A stretch of DNA of 64,000 bases from Marsupella aquatica (GCA_973895155.1 OZ316893.1:27590001-27654000), one strand, 5' to 3'; shown: positions 1 through 11,880, counted from the stretch's first letter. Program-made: numbers and translations. Notes: generated from the letters alone by a model not told the origin.

Positions 1-227
1 AGTCCGCCCTCACTCACTTGCTCTCCAAGACAAAAGATGTCAGTCAGCAACCCTTTCCCTCTGAAAGCGCAGTCATTTTTGACTCCAGTATGTTTCAACT
101 TCCGGCAACCCAAATTATGGCATTCAAGATTTCCAGCGCAACGAACTTTCGACACAGCCCAATGAAACCTTGGCTTCAAATTTGCAGATGTAGTGACTAG
201 TCTCGTCCAAGGATAGCCGTCCTTCTC

Positions 228-926
228 TCAATCCATATCTTGGAGACCTCCTCCCCTCCCGGCCCCCTCGACTGGAGGAAGTTCAAAAACAACGTTACCA
301 TTGTATGTCGATGGCAGAGTCGAAACCTGACATTCATTCCATTGATTCCCTCTTCTAAATTGTGCAAGTTCACTCGCTCCACTGATATTGAGAAAAGTGT
401 CATAGGCACTCATCCGATACACTGTGGTCATGCTATCCCCAGTCCTTTCAATCAAATTTGTCGCTAACCCTTTGGGTTTGGAACCATCTCGTGACTTCAT
501 CGAACCACAAGATGTGTCTTGCCTTATACTCTTTGGAGATATTTCAATGACCTCAGGAGCTCTGTCTTTGGGAGGCGTCCCAAGATCAATCATAGGAGTT
601 TGATGAACGGGATCTAATTCCATGGGTTCCAAAATGACATCAGGAAAACCATCTTTACTGGACAGAACCTCGACACAAGATCCAACCTTCAGCGTCCAGA
701 CCTTCCCGGAAGTACTACTGTCCTCTCTCAACTCGTGACTCCGTGGCCCATTTTGAGAATACAACTCAAACAACTTCATGAGAAGGTCATCTTTTGGAAT
801 TCCAAAATGAGTTGCAAGGAATGACTCTGTCACCCTAACCTCCGACGAGTCAGGGGCACTTGGGAGTACCACCACGTCTCCCGTGATTCTACGCTCCAAA
901 ACCACCTTGGAATTCATCGACATCAT
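228..926 (-). CDS. Hypothetical protein, divergent from the ParB/methyltransferase-like gene
   Basis: An open frame of about 232 codons on the minus strand, starting near 926 and reading away from the ParB-like gene at 1532. I do not recognise the family. Around residues 75-95 the stretch VGSCVEVLSSKDGFPD looks a little like the start of an Agenet/Tudor-type domain, but this is weak. The middle is polar and Pro/Ser-rich (EVIEISPKS, GSKPKGLATN) and the end is Gly-rich, so the true end may differ and further exons may lie beyond base 228. It shares a divergent upstream region of about 600 bases with the next gene, and that region holds palindromes also found in the introns of that gene, which suggests the two belong to one unit. 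The overlapping plus-strand frames look like shadows. Confidence 0.4.
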   Translation of the reverse strand: MMSMNSKVVLERRITGDVVVLPSAPDSSEVRVTESFLATHFGIPKDDLLMKLFELYSQNGPRSHELREDSSTSGKVWTLKVGSCVEVLSSKDGFPDVILEPMELDPVHQTPMIDLGTPPKDRAPEVIEISPKSIRQDTSCGSMKSRDGSKPKGLATNLIERTGDSMTTVYRMSAYDTFLNISGASELAQFRRGNQWNECQVSTLPSTYNGNVVFELPPVEGAGRGGGLQDMD

Positions 927-1106
927 CTCTTCTCAGCATACAAAAATACAACGACTATGTTTTGAATCGCCCATACGAATCCTATTTGCAGGACCAAAAC
1001 TGGGTTTTTTCCCAACGGAAACAACAATCCGAACAGATTGTCAGTCTGTTCCCGTTGATTTTACCGTTATTTTGTCTTTTACTCAACGTATAGGGACGTC
1101 TCCCAT

Positions 1107-1218
1107 GCTAGCGATCTCGCTAGCTTGGTTTTGATAGTTTTATGGCAAGCAAACTGTTGATTTCAACTCTTTTTAAGGATATCTGTGTCATTGAGTTTAT
1201 GCCAGCGATCTTGCTAGC
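1107..1218. repeat. Palindromes of the GCTAGCGA family in the divergent intergenic region
   Basis: Bases 1107-1124 read GCTAGCGATCTCGCTAGC: 8-base arms, perfectly complementary, around a 2-base centre. A decayed relative, GCCAGCGATCTTGCTAGC, lies at 1201-1218. Both sit between the divergent genes at 926 and 1532, where shared promoters would be expected. The same palindrome recurs at 2365, 4567 and 4656 inside introns of the plus-strand gene. Confidence 0.8.
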
Positions 1219-2364
1219 CAAAAAGTCAAACTGATTTTTGATGAAGTTTACCGTTAGGATCCCGTTGGGAATAGTCAACGGGTACCATAATGTCAACGGT
1301 ACAAATTACACGGGACACCTGGAGTATTTTGTATGGATAAGATTATCGGTCGTGAAGGTTGTTCTTCGTGTTTTCCAAAAGGTACAACTAGTGGTCCCTG
1401 CCAGGAGATTTCTGTTATTCCTTACATCGTACTGTTGATCATTGTCAGTATTCACTATCGTAACTCTGTAAGGCTTTGGAAGTTCATAGCAGTTTGTACG
1501 GCTGTCCTAATTCTCCGAAAGGAGGTGCTCTATGGACGTTTTTGACGCGTGCAGCCGCTGCAGTCTCCGGGCTCGAGCACTCTTCTCCGAAGGGTTTTAT
1601 TTCATGGAGTCATTGTTGTCTCCAGAGAGTATTTCTTTGAGAGGATCATTTCAGTCGAGGGAGTCGACAAGGAGAGAAACTAGGTCCACAGCGAACAAGA
1701 AAGCGCTTGCAGCGGGATTGAAGACTCCAAGGCGGCCCAAGATGGTGACAGCGGTAGATGTAGTTGCTCGTGTGTTTGATCCGAGCGCTTCGGAACCTTA
1801 CACGGTTGTCATAAACCGTCATCTTCACTCGTTTGGAGTGAATGAGTTTGGATTTGCATTGGCTCCCCCCCGAATTCCTCTGTGCCGGATGAGAAACATG
1901 CAGATTGTCCGGTCTCTGCAGAAGGATTCCACTACGATAGACACATTGAAGTCCGAGTTCAAAACCCAGGGTTACTTCGAGGATGCGCCTCGATTTTACG
2001 TTCAGATGACAAATGAGGATGGAGAAATCCAGATCTGTACAGATGCCATCCGCGAAACTTGGGATGATATTTGGGTGTTGCAAAACGAGGAGTTTGAGCG
2101 CGAATGTGATTCTCATGTTTCTTTCCAGATCCTCAAGGACAAAATGTTCTGTGTTTTCGATGGGAACCACCGATTGTATTCGTGGAGCCAAGTGGCGGAG
2201 GAACATCCGGATGATATTAAGTACCATCCTCAAGTGGTCTGCAAGATCTTTAAGGGTGAAAAGAACTCTTTCGTTCAGATCGAGTCGGCTATGCACGCAT
2301 TGAACAGGTGGGACTTCTCATGATAAGATAGTTCTGAAATTTCATTTTTACCAGGTCACTTTCA

Positions 2365-2382
2365 GCTAGCGATCTCGCTAAC
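2365..2382. repeat. Unit-1 palindrome inside intron 1
   Basis: GCTAGCGATCTCGCTAAC, one base from the perfect copy at 1107. It lies within the 94-base intron 2308-2401 of the ParB/methyltransferase-like gene; the intron is little larger than what splicing needs plus the palindrome. Confidence 0.8.
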
Positions 2383-4566
2383 ATGAGGCATGTTGTGGCA
2401 GGTTAACTCAATGTCATGTAGAGAATTCCTGGGTTTTGGAGGCTGAACGCGTCCAGAAGATTCTGAACAATGACTTATCTGTTTACAAAGATATCATCGA
2501 CGCTGAGAATTACAAACTTTTCCAGCAGAAGATGGCCAATGTGCGGAAGGCGGCATGGTATTCGAAGAACATGATGCTGGATGCCTGCACTTATATTCTA
2601 TCCGCTGCTAACATTGCATCGCAGACCGAGGACCTTAAGAAGAAATTTGCTCTTAAGGAGGCTCAAGGTGAGCCCCTTTCCAAGGCTGCACAGGACTTAG
2701 CAATGCGTGACATGATGAAAGAACAACTTGCTGATTGGAATGTGAAAGTTCCAAAGATCGGTCCATTACTAAATCGTGAGTTTGGAGACTTTTTCAAGAA
2801 ATGTGTCGAAATGCATAACTACTGTGAGAACGAGAGAAAGGAGGCCCAGAGAACAGATGATAAAGGCAGGGGAAATGTTTCTTGTGGTCTTGATCGAGCT
2901 TGATTGTTCACTGGTGTGACCTCTTTATCCCCAGAGCTCCGATGTACACTCCTGGAGGCACAGTGTTCGTCCTGAGCTTCGGAAAAAATTCTTTCATCCA
3001 GGTCAATTCTCAGATGGTGAGACTAAGCTTTCGCTTCATCGTTGGGCAATGTGGGAGCAAGTCGAGTCAATTTCGTCTTCCCTCATGTCTAAAATTGTTT
3101 CTGAGGTAATGCCTACTGTTCCTAAGTCGAGGATCCTTACGTCTTCAGAGAAGACGAAAGCTTCGCTAATCCTTGACATTGAGGAGGATTTTGAGGATTT
3201 CCAAACTCGTGTGAAAACTTGTTTCTTCAAGCAGATTTGGCCACCCAAGACAGGAGAGAAGGTAGACATTACATTGTTTCGGAGGAGAGCGAAGAGATAC
3301 ACGTATCGATTTTTTGTAGACAGAGAAGTAGTAGACAAATTTTACTAGTGGTCCTACCCAGCCTGTTTCTCCCCATGGATAGTCGGGGTTAAAGAGGACC
3401 CTACAAGTGATAAGTTTGGGGAATATTGTATGTTTCCATGCGAGGGAAGTGAAGCTCCGAGGAGATTGAGCAAGTGGGAGGTTCTTCATTGTCCATGGTA
3501 TTTGGACTCGGACAAATGGTCTGTGACATTTGACACTGCAGAGAAAGCAGCTCTTCACATGATCAATCGAGGATTCCTTCCGAAATCTTACATCTCCGAG
3601 TCCAAATTGGCACCCACTGATGCTGAAGTTGGTGGTTGCGAGGCGATGGAAAAAGCTTGTCTTGGTGTAGCTACCATAGTGGATAGGAGTCGAGCACGGA
3701 AGCCAAGAAAAGGAGCATTGAAGGACACATCCAAAGATGGGTCCCAGATTTCCGGAAAGCCAAGTAAGTCTGTTAATTGTATGTTACTTTTTATTTTTAA
3801 GTCCGGATGGGTGTCGAATATACAGATACTAATGTCTTTTGCTTCACAGAGAGGAGGAAGGGAGTGGCTTCTGAGAGTTTGAAGAGTGGAGCAGATGATG
3901 GTGAGGAACCTCAGTCCCCAAATGCCGAAGTCACAACAAAGAGCGCAGTGGATTTAGGAAGTATAAAACGTTTGAAACGGAAGCGGAACATCCAGATTCT
4001 TTCAGATTCGGATGATGAGGAAGTTTCAGTTGCTCAAGGTGTTGCTCGGATGTGTGGTTTGAAGATGGATGGGCAGCAACATTTCCTGGCTCATAGCAAT
4101 TTGACCGATACTGCAAACTCAATTAGTGTAAGTAAAGTGAGGCCATCTTGGATGGGAGATGGAGATCGATGGATTACTGGGATGTCGAAGAGCGTAGAGT
4201 GCCCGAACCATGTCGTAATTAATGGAAAGCCTTATGCTGGGATTGGAGCACATTTGGGATTCATTTCTCTTCCCACTGGGCATAGAACAAGCGTTACAGA
4301 CAAACAGGTTCCATCTTGGAATGTTTGGAGCAAGAAACTCCCACATTATTTTTTTGGAGTGATGAGACCAATGCTTTCAGACGACGGATATGTTGCTGTC
4401 TTGCACAGCTCAGACTTCAATCACATGAGGCAAATATTTACGGCAGTCGAGCAAAAAAACAAATTCAAACATGTGCAACAATATACCGTTTTGTTGTCCA
4501 CCCCTTTATGGAGGGCAGATATGGATATTGAGGTAGTTATCCCTTAAATTTCTTGAGAGTTTTAAT

Positions 4567-4673
4567 GCTAGCGATGTCGCTAACAAAATTATAATTTTTA
4601 TCTACCAAACATATCTTGTCTAGGTGTTAATTTTCTATTTTCCGACTAAGTTAATGCTAGCGAGCTCGCTAAC
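4567..4673. repeat. Two unit-1 palindromes inside intron 3
   Basis: GCTAGCGATGTCGCTAAC at 4567-4584 and GCTAGCGAGCTCGCTAAC at 4656-4673, both in the intron 4533-4714. The second has a perfect 14-base core, TAGCGAGCTCGCTA. Each is preceded by TTAATG or TTTAATG and followed by AAA, so the repeated unit is somewhat longer than the palindrome. Confidence 0.8.
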
Positions 4674-5967
4674 AAAGTTAGCATTGTTTCTGATGTATTT
4701 TGGTTTTTATGCAGGTGTGCACTCTCATCCTGGATGTTTTTTGTCGGGTGGAATTTAGTGCAAAGATTCCTAAAGACCCAGCGTATGTTCCATTGACGTC
4801 TTCGGAAGATGCAAGACATAAGTCAATGTTGAGTGTTTGTTACCCTAAGACTGACCCCTGTCCAGAAGCGGCTGTTGCTGGATCAAAAAGGCTTTCAATT
4901 GGGTTCATGCAAGTCGTGATGGAATTCCTCATGAAGCCCAAAGATATAGTCCTTGACTGGACTGTGTGTGACGGTAGCTCGTTTTCTGCCGGAGAATTCT
5001 CCGGGAGATTTGTTGTCGGTGTTGAAGACAGGGACATTCTCCATTGCTGTGCAGAAAAAACTTTAAACAGTGTTCTGGCGAGGCATTCGAGCAAGGCAAA
5101 ACAGATTAGGGATCAGCCAGCCAAGGTTAATCAAGACGCTGGGTCGGATGATGAGTTCACGATTCCAGGGGATGAACAGGCTGGGCCTTCAAGCGAGAAA
5201 GACGAATTCGACCTGGAGTAAAGTACTTGGCCTCTTCTGATGTCGGACTCCCTATTTGGTTTCTTTTGTTTTCTTTATTTTGTTGCTCTTTGTCAACTGA
5301 TGTCGGTGGTTGCGTCAGTGATAGGAGGGTGGATTGGTTTTCTGAGGAGAGATTTCGTCTTTGGAGGGAAGTCCAGGAGTCCATTGTGGTTACTCCTGAG
5401 AAGCCTTTTACTCTTCCGTGCTATGCTGAGACATCGGCAAGGCAGGTTGATGAAGATCCTGTTGTCTTGACTTGGGAGGCGAAAGGACTTCGGTCCATGA
5501 GAGGTGCTCGAAGATATCTGGATTGTTCAAGGTTTATCGACAATGAGGCGGGGACAGTCCGTCAGTATTTAGATGAGTCTGCCGAGTCCACGGAGAGGGA
5601 GACCAGTAGCGATCCTAGTAGTAGTGACATCTCTGATGAATCAGAGGATGAAGTTTATGACTGAACAAGTAAGAGGAAGTAGGACTGGATGTACTGGTCG
5701 AGGTCGACTCTCACCATTTTTCTGTCTTGAAGTTGTTGGCGATCCACACTTTCAATGTCAAGAGGTTCCATATTTTGATGGGAGTTTCTAGTTTTGGTGA
5801 TCCTTTTTAGATGATTAAAACGTGTGTGGCTCAAGTATGGAATACTTATGAAAATCATGCAGGATTTTTCATTGTCATATTCGTTTCATTATTGTAAGAG
5901 GTGGAAAACTGAGACTGTTTTGGCATTGTTTTCATGGAATGTGAGAGAAATTTATCCGCCAGAATGC

Positions 5968-5993
5968 TTCGCTAACAATGTTGCCTCGCTAGC
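5968..5993. repeat. Unit-1 half-sites in the 3' flank
   Basis: TTCGCTAAC at 5968-5976 and CCTCGCTAGC at 5984-5993 match the right arm of the unit-1 palindrome in tandem. They follow the last exon by about 300 bases. The stretch 5665-5967 between gene and half-sites shows no gene. Confidence 0.55.
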
Positions 5994-6039
5994 AAAATCT
6001 CCTGTTTCCTCGCACCATACAATTCCTCCTTCACAGACC

Positions 6040-6868
6040 CAATACCCTCAATTTGACAGGAGTGATCATTTCCCATTAGAACTAAACCGTTTGAAACAGA
6101 GTAAGAATTGAAAAACTCACGAATGTAATAAATGTGAAAAGAGCAAGCACAATCGAGAATCCACATATCATCTACTCTCCTAGATGACGTGCATAGGGCA
6201 TACCCCTGGCTTCATAATACATACTCATCATTGAGTAAATCAGCATCTCCATCAGCCCTAGCCACATTTGTCGATGAAGATTCAGCTGCCTTTCCCTTAC
6301 AATCTCGCTTGAAGTGTCCGACCTGGTTGCACTTCCAACATGTCATTTGCCTCCTCTGAGGGGATTTTCCCCTGGACTTAGATCTGGATTTAGATCTAAA
6401 CTGGGTTCTACGGTCCCCAGTTGGTCGCTACATACTCCTCCCACGGTTAACATTGAGGGCAACACCAGATGATGAAGGTTGTGACGTGATGTACATCTTC
6501 TGTTGAAGATCATCACCAAGCAAAGAACTTACCACATCATTGTACGAAATGGTATCCCTATCACGATGCAACAACACCCGTGATAGAGACTGGTAAGATG
6601 GAGGCACTGTAGAGTCTTCATCATTCAAAGTCTCCCCAAGGTTTTCCAAGTCAACGACCATGTCATTGAAAGCATCCACATGGTCCTGCAATTTTGTACC
6701 AGATTCCTTCATCCTGAAACTCATTAATTTGTAGGAAGTATAGAGCCGGTTCGACAACTCCTTGCGGTGATACTTGCTTTGCAATTTTGCAAACAAGGAT
6801 ATGCAATCTTTATGTGCACCCAACTGCTTGATGATGGGAGGCATGAGATAGAGTGTAACACACCACAC
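6040..6868 (-). pseudogene. Ty1/copia gag and protease fragment
   Basis: The minus strand encodes the C-terminal part of a copia Gag (FAKLQSKYHRKELSNRLYTSYKL, shifted to shorter matches such as MKESGTKLQDHVDAFNDMV), then a zinc knuckle CWKCNQVGHFKRDC (CX2CX4HX4C, about 6299-6350), then the start of the protease, WILDCACSFH, where copia elements normally have DSACSFH. There is a frame break near 6430 and a stop before the protease. No integrase or reverse transcriptase follows, because the sequence runs into the 3' flank of the unit-1 gene near 6040. It is a truncated, inactive insertion. The right edge near 6868 meets the AAAAGATGTC minisatellite. Confidence 0.8.
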
Positions 6869-6884
6869 TCCCTGCTCAAGATGT

Positions 6885-7260
6885 TGTTATATGAAGATGT
6901 TGTTAAGAAAAAAGATGTCATGTCACCCAAGATGTCGTTATGTAAAAGATGTTGCCAAGAAAAAAGATGTAATTAAGAATAAAGAAGTTGTGTTGCCAAA
7001 GACGTGGTTATGTGAAAGATGTCATTGAGTAGAAAGATGTAGGATGTAGTGAAGTAAAAAGATGTCGTGATGCCAAAGATGCTGTGAAATAAAAAGATGT
7101 GGGAAAAATATGTCGCGAATTAAAAATTGTTGTGGCGCCAAAGATGTTGTATCGTGTAAAATCTGCCTTGTGAAGTAAAAAGATGTCATGATGCCAAAGA
7201 TTTTGTCAAGTAAAACGATGGTGTTATGTCAAAGATGTTGAGGCGCCTAAGATGTTGGAG
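6885..7260 (-). repeat. AAAAGATGTC minisatellite (reverse of the Helitron-linked CTTGACATCTTTT array)
   Basis: Loosely periodic units of AAAAGATGT(C/T)(A/G)..., about 15-35 bases apart. The complement is the CTTGACATCTTTT unit found at 13.36-13.98 kb and 25.0-25.15 kb next to Helitron-type hairpins, so this is probably the same element in inverted orientation. No intact CTRR terminus was found here; a hairpin with GAGTGT and ACACTC arms at about 6850-6870 may be what remains of an end. Confidence 0.6.
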
Positions 7261-7786
7261 GTTTGACGGTTTTAATTGAATTGAGTTGGCCAGGGTTTGG
7301 AGGGAGAGAGGGTTCGGAGGGAGAGAGGAGCGCAGGGAAGAGGGCAGCACCAGGCAAGGAGCAACAGGTGGTTGCGCCGCTGTGCATTGAGGGCTGAGAG
7401 AAGAAAATTGCAGGGAGAGAAGTGGAGGGACAGTTTTTCCAGCTTTATCCCTTTCTTTTATAGTTTGGTACCTTCCACCCGAAACGTTGCATTAAATTCA
7501 AATGACGGCACCAACATTTTTTTGGTGCAATAGTGTTTTATGTGTTTTGATAGAGATAACAAGAAGCAAAAACAGTAAACAAGAGACCTTAATTAATTTC
7601 TTCTAATTGCAAACATTTACAAAGGCTCTCATAATGGAAAGCAAAAATTTTGAACTATGTAAGTTCATATCCTCTGTCGTGCGCATACACATCGCTACAC
7701 AACATACATTGCTTGTCACATACATCCAGACATAGTCACACTGTCACATCACAAACACAAGAGAATGGAATACAAGTGGAACTCAT
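7261..7786. other. No gene recognised
   Basis: Begins with a purine-rich GGAGGGAGAGAGG stretch and continues as AT-rich DNA. Short open frames look accidental. Confidence 0.5.
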
Positions 7787-7794
7787 GTCCACAC

Positions 7795-8099
7795 CTCGGG
7801 GGCCTCAATCCAAGGGGTGTCTCATATCACGCTCAAAGTTTTGGGGGAATAAACACCCTAAAAGTTAAGTCAATAAAGTTTTGTTTAGGAATTTTTTTAC
7901 CCCTAACTTAATAGAATATTCCAAGAATATTCCCATATTTGATTTTAAAAACCCCTATGATTCTTGTAATTCTCAAAATTGGATTAAAATAACCCTAATG
8001 TTCTTCAACAAAAATTTAAAAGTATTTCACTAAACCCAATAAAAAACCCTATACTTATTCGCGCATGATGGTCGGAAGAAAAGAAGTGAGGACCCCGGG
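7795..8099. mobile_element. hAT-type MITE, copy 1 (305 bp)
   Basis: Terminal inverted repeats CTCGGGGGCCTC (left) and, read from the right, CCCGGGGTCCTC. It is flanked by an 8-base target duplication GTCCACAC at 7787-7794 and 8100-8107. An 8-bp duplication is typical of the hAT superfamily. The interior is AT-rich, has no coding capacity and contains CCAAGAATATTCC, also present in the copies at 11971 and 63536. Confidence 0.8.
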
Positions 8100-8107
8100 G
8101 TCCACAC

Positions 8108-10010
8108 ATGTCCAAAACCCACAATAATCTCAATACAATCGGCACAACGATCCTGGTCAACAATTATACCCCATCGATCCCGCACCGATCTGATCACACA
8201 CATATGTCAAGCCAACGCACCTTGCACTACTCAAGGAATCCACGTTACACAAGCGGAGCTCACAGCCACCATAGCCACACTCAAGCTCCTCTCTCTCCAA
8301 GGCTCAACATTGAAAGATGACCTTTCAATGCCTCAGAAGTGAGAAGTACCCTCTCACACAAACCTGATGGAACCTTATTGGCTCATATAGCACACATACC
8401 AAACATACGGATCTAGATAGTACGATACACTCTAACACTACCTAAAATGGTGTGACACCTCTAATACACATGGATAGTTCTCTTGGAGACCAAATGCGGA
8501 AAAAATAGGCCTTTACAATGGCCTTTGTAATGGCCTTCAAATAACCTATCTCCTATCACTTTCCTAGCTTAATTAATGCCCTTCATGAATTTTCTTTTTG
8601 TAATTAATTTCAGGGCATTTATCAATAACAATGCACATTCAACATATGGATCGCCACATTCTCCTCTACTTTTCTAAAGTAAGGAAAATCAAAATATTTT
8701 ACTCTTCAGGTGTGTTAACTTCCTATTACCTGATTATGAGCAATATTAACTTTAAAACCTTGGGCTAAAACCCTTGTTTTGGGGCATTATGGTTAACAAT
8801 GCTCTCTACAATGTATGTTCATAGAGACTAAATGTTATTTGGTTTGACTGGATTTTCTTCTACACCGTGTTTATGTACAACTTACCTCAGATAATCACAA
8901 CAATTCACAATTTTGTACCTTAATTTCCCCTTGTAAAGAACTCGTTGACCACAGTTGAAATCTAGGACCCGCTGACCTTAAAATCCATTGGTCTTCCTTA
9001 CTGAGTGTGCACTCCAGTGCCATTAAGGCAGGGCAGGGCTGGCATGGAGGAGGAGGAGGGGAGACTCGGGCGAGGCAAGGCAAGGTCACGGTGAGGGAGC
9101 TGGAGTCAAGGGCGGAAAGGTGAGGCGAGAAAGGGTGGGGCAAGATAGAGGCGAGGGGCGGGAGTAGATAGAGGCCAAGGCCCAAGGGAGGGAGCAGGAG
9201 TTGGGGCAAGGACGGAGGGTCGCGGACGGTGGGCTTGTTGGGGCTCATCAAGGGAGGGAGCAAGGTAGTCGGGGCTTGTTGGGGAGGGAGCAAGATCTCA
9301 ACACGTTTGGGCTTGTCAGGGCTTTTCGGGGCATTGCGGAGTCGAGGCGCTGCAAGGATACCGGGGTCACTATGGGACATTTTGTGCACTCGGTGGTTTT
9401 TGCTATTTATAGCTTCCACTATTTTTAGTGTCAATTTTTCCCCCCAAATGCCCTACCAATTTTGAATGATGACCACGGAAAAAATGCACAACGTTGTATT
9501 ATAGTCTTTAATAGCTTTTGATGTTTCCCTATCATCTAACCTATTGTGTTAGATTATTATAATAGGTTAGGGGTTATACAATATTGAAGTACCTCTAATA
9601 GTAGACAATATCATATACATTATGTACTTTTGTATTTCTTGTGTATGGATCATGAACCTCCTTGATACTCGTGCATGTGCATTCGCTCCCTCTATTTTGG
9701 TGTCCCATTTGATTCCTCATTTGTTTGGAATGCACTTTATTCACTTTTTGGTGCACACTAAATTTAATACAACTTTGATTCCTTCTATTTGCTAGGATTA
9801 ACTTTTTTTGGACACTACAAATTTGAATGACGACCACTGTCTACAAAAAAGTGCGCAAGAGTGTATTACAGTTTAGGATTATACCACTTTCAAACCTAAT
9901 TTGTGTTACTTTACAATGTTGATCTGGGTTACTGTTGCCACATTCCTCTAATTAAGTATGAAAGTTTTGTTTGATTAGAATGTCCCTCATTTTGGCTGTC
10001 ATATGTTTCT
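8108..10010. other. Repeat-rich DNA, no gene recognised
   Basis: Mostly AT-rich. A purine-rich block at 9030-9330 (GGGAGGGAGCAAGG-like) yields long but low-complexity open frames that I do not accept as genes. Two related stretches, near 9465-9520 and 9825-9885 (both with GATGACCAC/GACGACCAC, then an A-rich run and GTATTA(C/T)AG), look like diverged copies of one repeat. Confidence 0.5.
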
Positions 10011-10017
10011 ACTGTCA

Positions 10018-10484
10018 GGCTGCTAAGCAAAGAATGGCTATGTGGAACTCTTGCCTTTGACCTCTCACCCAATTGCCTTAAGTTTGACCCTCCCCAGTTG
10101 GAGTTGGAGCTCAGCACCATGCCTAAACCAAATCCTCCGGTTCTTGCTCTGCCAGCACTGCTCGCCAGTGTGGATGGTCCATGTCAGCCGACCACTGTAC
10201 CCAATGCACCCTGTTTGCTCACTCCTTTGTTGGCTCTGCCAGCTCCACCTGTGTCTCACCCCACGCCCCAATTGCCAATTCAAAGCAACCCCGTGCACCA
10301 GACAAATTTACCAGTGTCCCACAGCCCTGTGCACCATAGAAATTGTCCGGTGCCCCTGGCCACCCAAGATGATGACAATGTGGTCATCACAGGAACATTG
10401 CAGACTCTCTGGGTGTGGTCCCTCCTGCAACTTCGGAAAAAAGAAAATGTTACCCCTCGTAGCAAGTTTACCCCACAAAAGTGA
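10018..10484 (+). pseudogene. Exon-like fragment of an unknown proline-rich protein
   Basis: An acceptor-like TTTCTACTGTCAG is followed by a frame that stays open to a TGA at 10482-10484: LLSKEWLCGTLAFDLSPN, then a Pro/Ala/Val-rich stretch and DDDNVVITGTL. The codon pattern looks like real coding sequence and the AG at the left supports an exon, but I cannot name the family. It may be a gene piece captured by a Helitron or the tail of a retroelement ORF. Overlapping frames on both strands are shadows. From 10485 to 11880 the sequence is AT-rich, with no gene seen; 11215-11350 resembles 23660-23800. Confidence 0.35.
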
Positions 10485-11880
10485 AGGTTGGGGTTCTGTA
10501 TAGAGAGCAGCCCAGGAGTACTCCACAACAACCTAAGTGTGTACAGCTCATTGACTTAATACAGGATTCATCCCTGGGTTCTCCAAGATCCAATGATTAG
10601 CATCCTGGTCCAAGGGTGCATATGTCTTGAAGAGATACTGAAAAAAATCAGTAATCATTGGGCCTTAGCGTGCATTTTGGTTATTGGAATTGCATATCAA
10701 CTGTGTTGTATAGCACATTGGATCCAATGTTTAGCATTCAAAGGTGAATATGTCAATAGATACTGCAAAATATAATGATCATTGGGCTTGCTTTTTGACA
10801 TATCATCCCTGCTATATGCATATATTCTATCTTACTTATAAATCTGCAACTACAAGCTAGAGTTGGGACCTAGGCTTCTAGAATGAAGCCTCTAGACCGT
10901 AACTCCATGGCTCATCATGTGGAATGATGAGAAAATTGATGTCTATGATGTATGTCATGTCAAATGATAATCATGACTGCTTTTTGTTATTATTTCTATT
11001 TATATTAAAAATTGATCTCTATGGCCCCACCATATTACATGTGCATAAGTGGGATGTAGGATAGAAAAACTACTAGGGATGTGCATAGAAAAAAGTACTA
11101 TGGTATGTTATGTCTGATTATTAAAATGATGCTATGCATGATTTTTTTTTATCATTTCATTAACCTTCAAAATATATGAATAAGGAATATATTTTGGTGA
11201 CATTTTTATTGTCCTCCCTGCTATTCACGTTCAAAGAACGGGTAGTTGGGGCTAGTATGTATAATATGCAATCCCGCCAAAATTGGCTCATCGTCTGCTT
11301 ATGAAAAGCAAAAAGAGTGGGAGTAAATTCTGACCATCCATTAAAATCACAATTTATTCTCACCCTTGGATCAAACCAAAAGTACTTGCCCTGCCTCCAT
11401 TGGCTGTCCTATTTGGACTGCATTGTGTATATACTCATAAGGTAGTATTTTGGTCCTGACTATACATAGTACATCAGAACCATTGTATTGTTGTGCCCTA
11501 CTCTAGATGTTGGTACACTCTGCACAATGGCATCTTTGAGTCCATTGATCCAATATGCCCTTCTTCCCTAGAGGCTTGTACCCTTGTACAATGGTACCAT
11601 CCTCACGTGTTATGGAAAGATAGGTACCAGAGGGTATTTACATGTCAGATGATTGTATAGTGTGCAAGGAAGGCACAAAATACTTAAAAATATTTACTTC
11701 CCAAGAGAGAAATGAATAGTACGCAGGGAAGGAGGGCCCTTGAGGGAAAGAGGACGGAGGATAATAAAAGGATATAAATAAAGGAAAGGAAAACAACAAA
11801 AATAGATAAGTTAGGGCAATGCAAAAAAAAGAAAAGTTAGGACAATGAGAGAAAGGGAGCTTTGATCTAATGGAAAAAAT

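Larger units (their letters stand above)
1532..5664 (+). pseudogene. ParB-like domain plus DNA-methyltransferase-like gene (unit 1), probably decayed
   Basis: Exons read by eye: 1532-2307, 2402-3763, 3850-4532, 4715-5217 and 5319-5664, all with GT-AG borders and consistent phases. The first exon encodes a ParB/sulfiredoxin-like fold: RMRNMQIVRSLQ, then VFDGNHRLYSW at about 2153-2187, the place of the ParB 'dGhHR' motif. Exons 3 and 4 resemble a beta-class N4/N6 DNA methyltransferase: a motif IV region (HLGFISLPTG near 4250, SLPT in place of D/SPPY) followed by the hydrophobic strand DDGYVAVLHSSDF; after the intron comes a motif I-like SAM site (KPKDIVLDWTVCDGSS then GRFVVGVEDRD). Both key motifs are degenerate, so a catalytically dead fold is likely. 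The last exon is a Ser/Asp/Glu-rich acidic tail. Damage: a frameshift near 2855, TGA at 2917 and TAG at 3346, each explicable by C-to-T. The upstream ATG at 1532 could be replaced by the one at 1604. Fold assignments come from motif order, not alignment. Confidence 0.6.

Noticed and set aside
1646-2296. Minus-strand frame opposite the ParB-like exon
   Set aside because: Shadow of the plus-strand exon, whose domain motifs and splice phases are convincing.
8895-9434. Long proline-rich open frame on the minus strand
   Set aside because: Comes from a purine-rich low-complexity tract; no start context, no family resemblance.
10860-10910. Small inverted repeat CTTCTAGAATGAAGCCTCTAG as a member of the palindrome families
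   Set aside because: Single weak occurrence, not next to a gene and not matching any of the three arm sequences.
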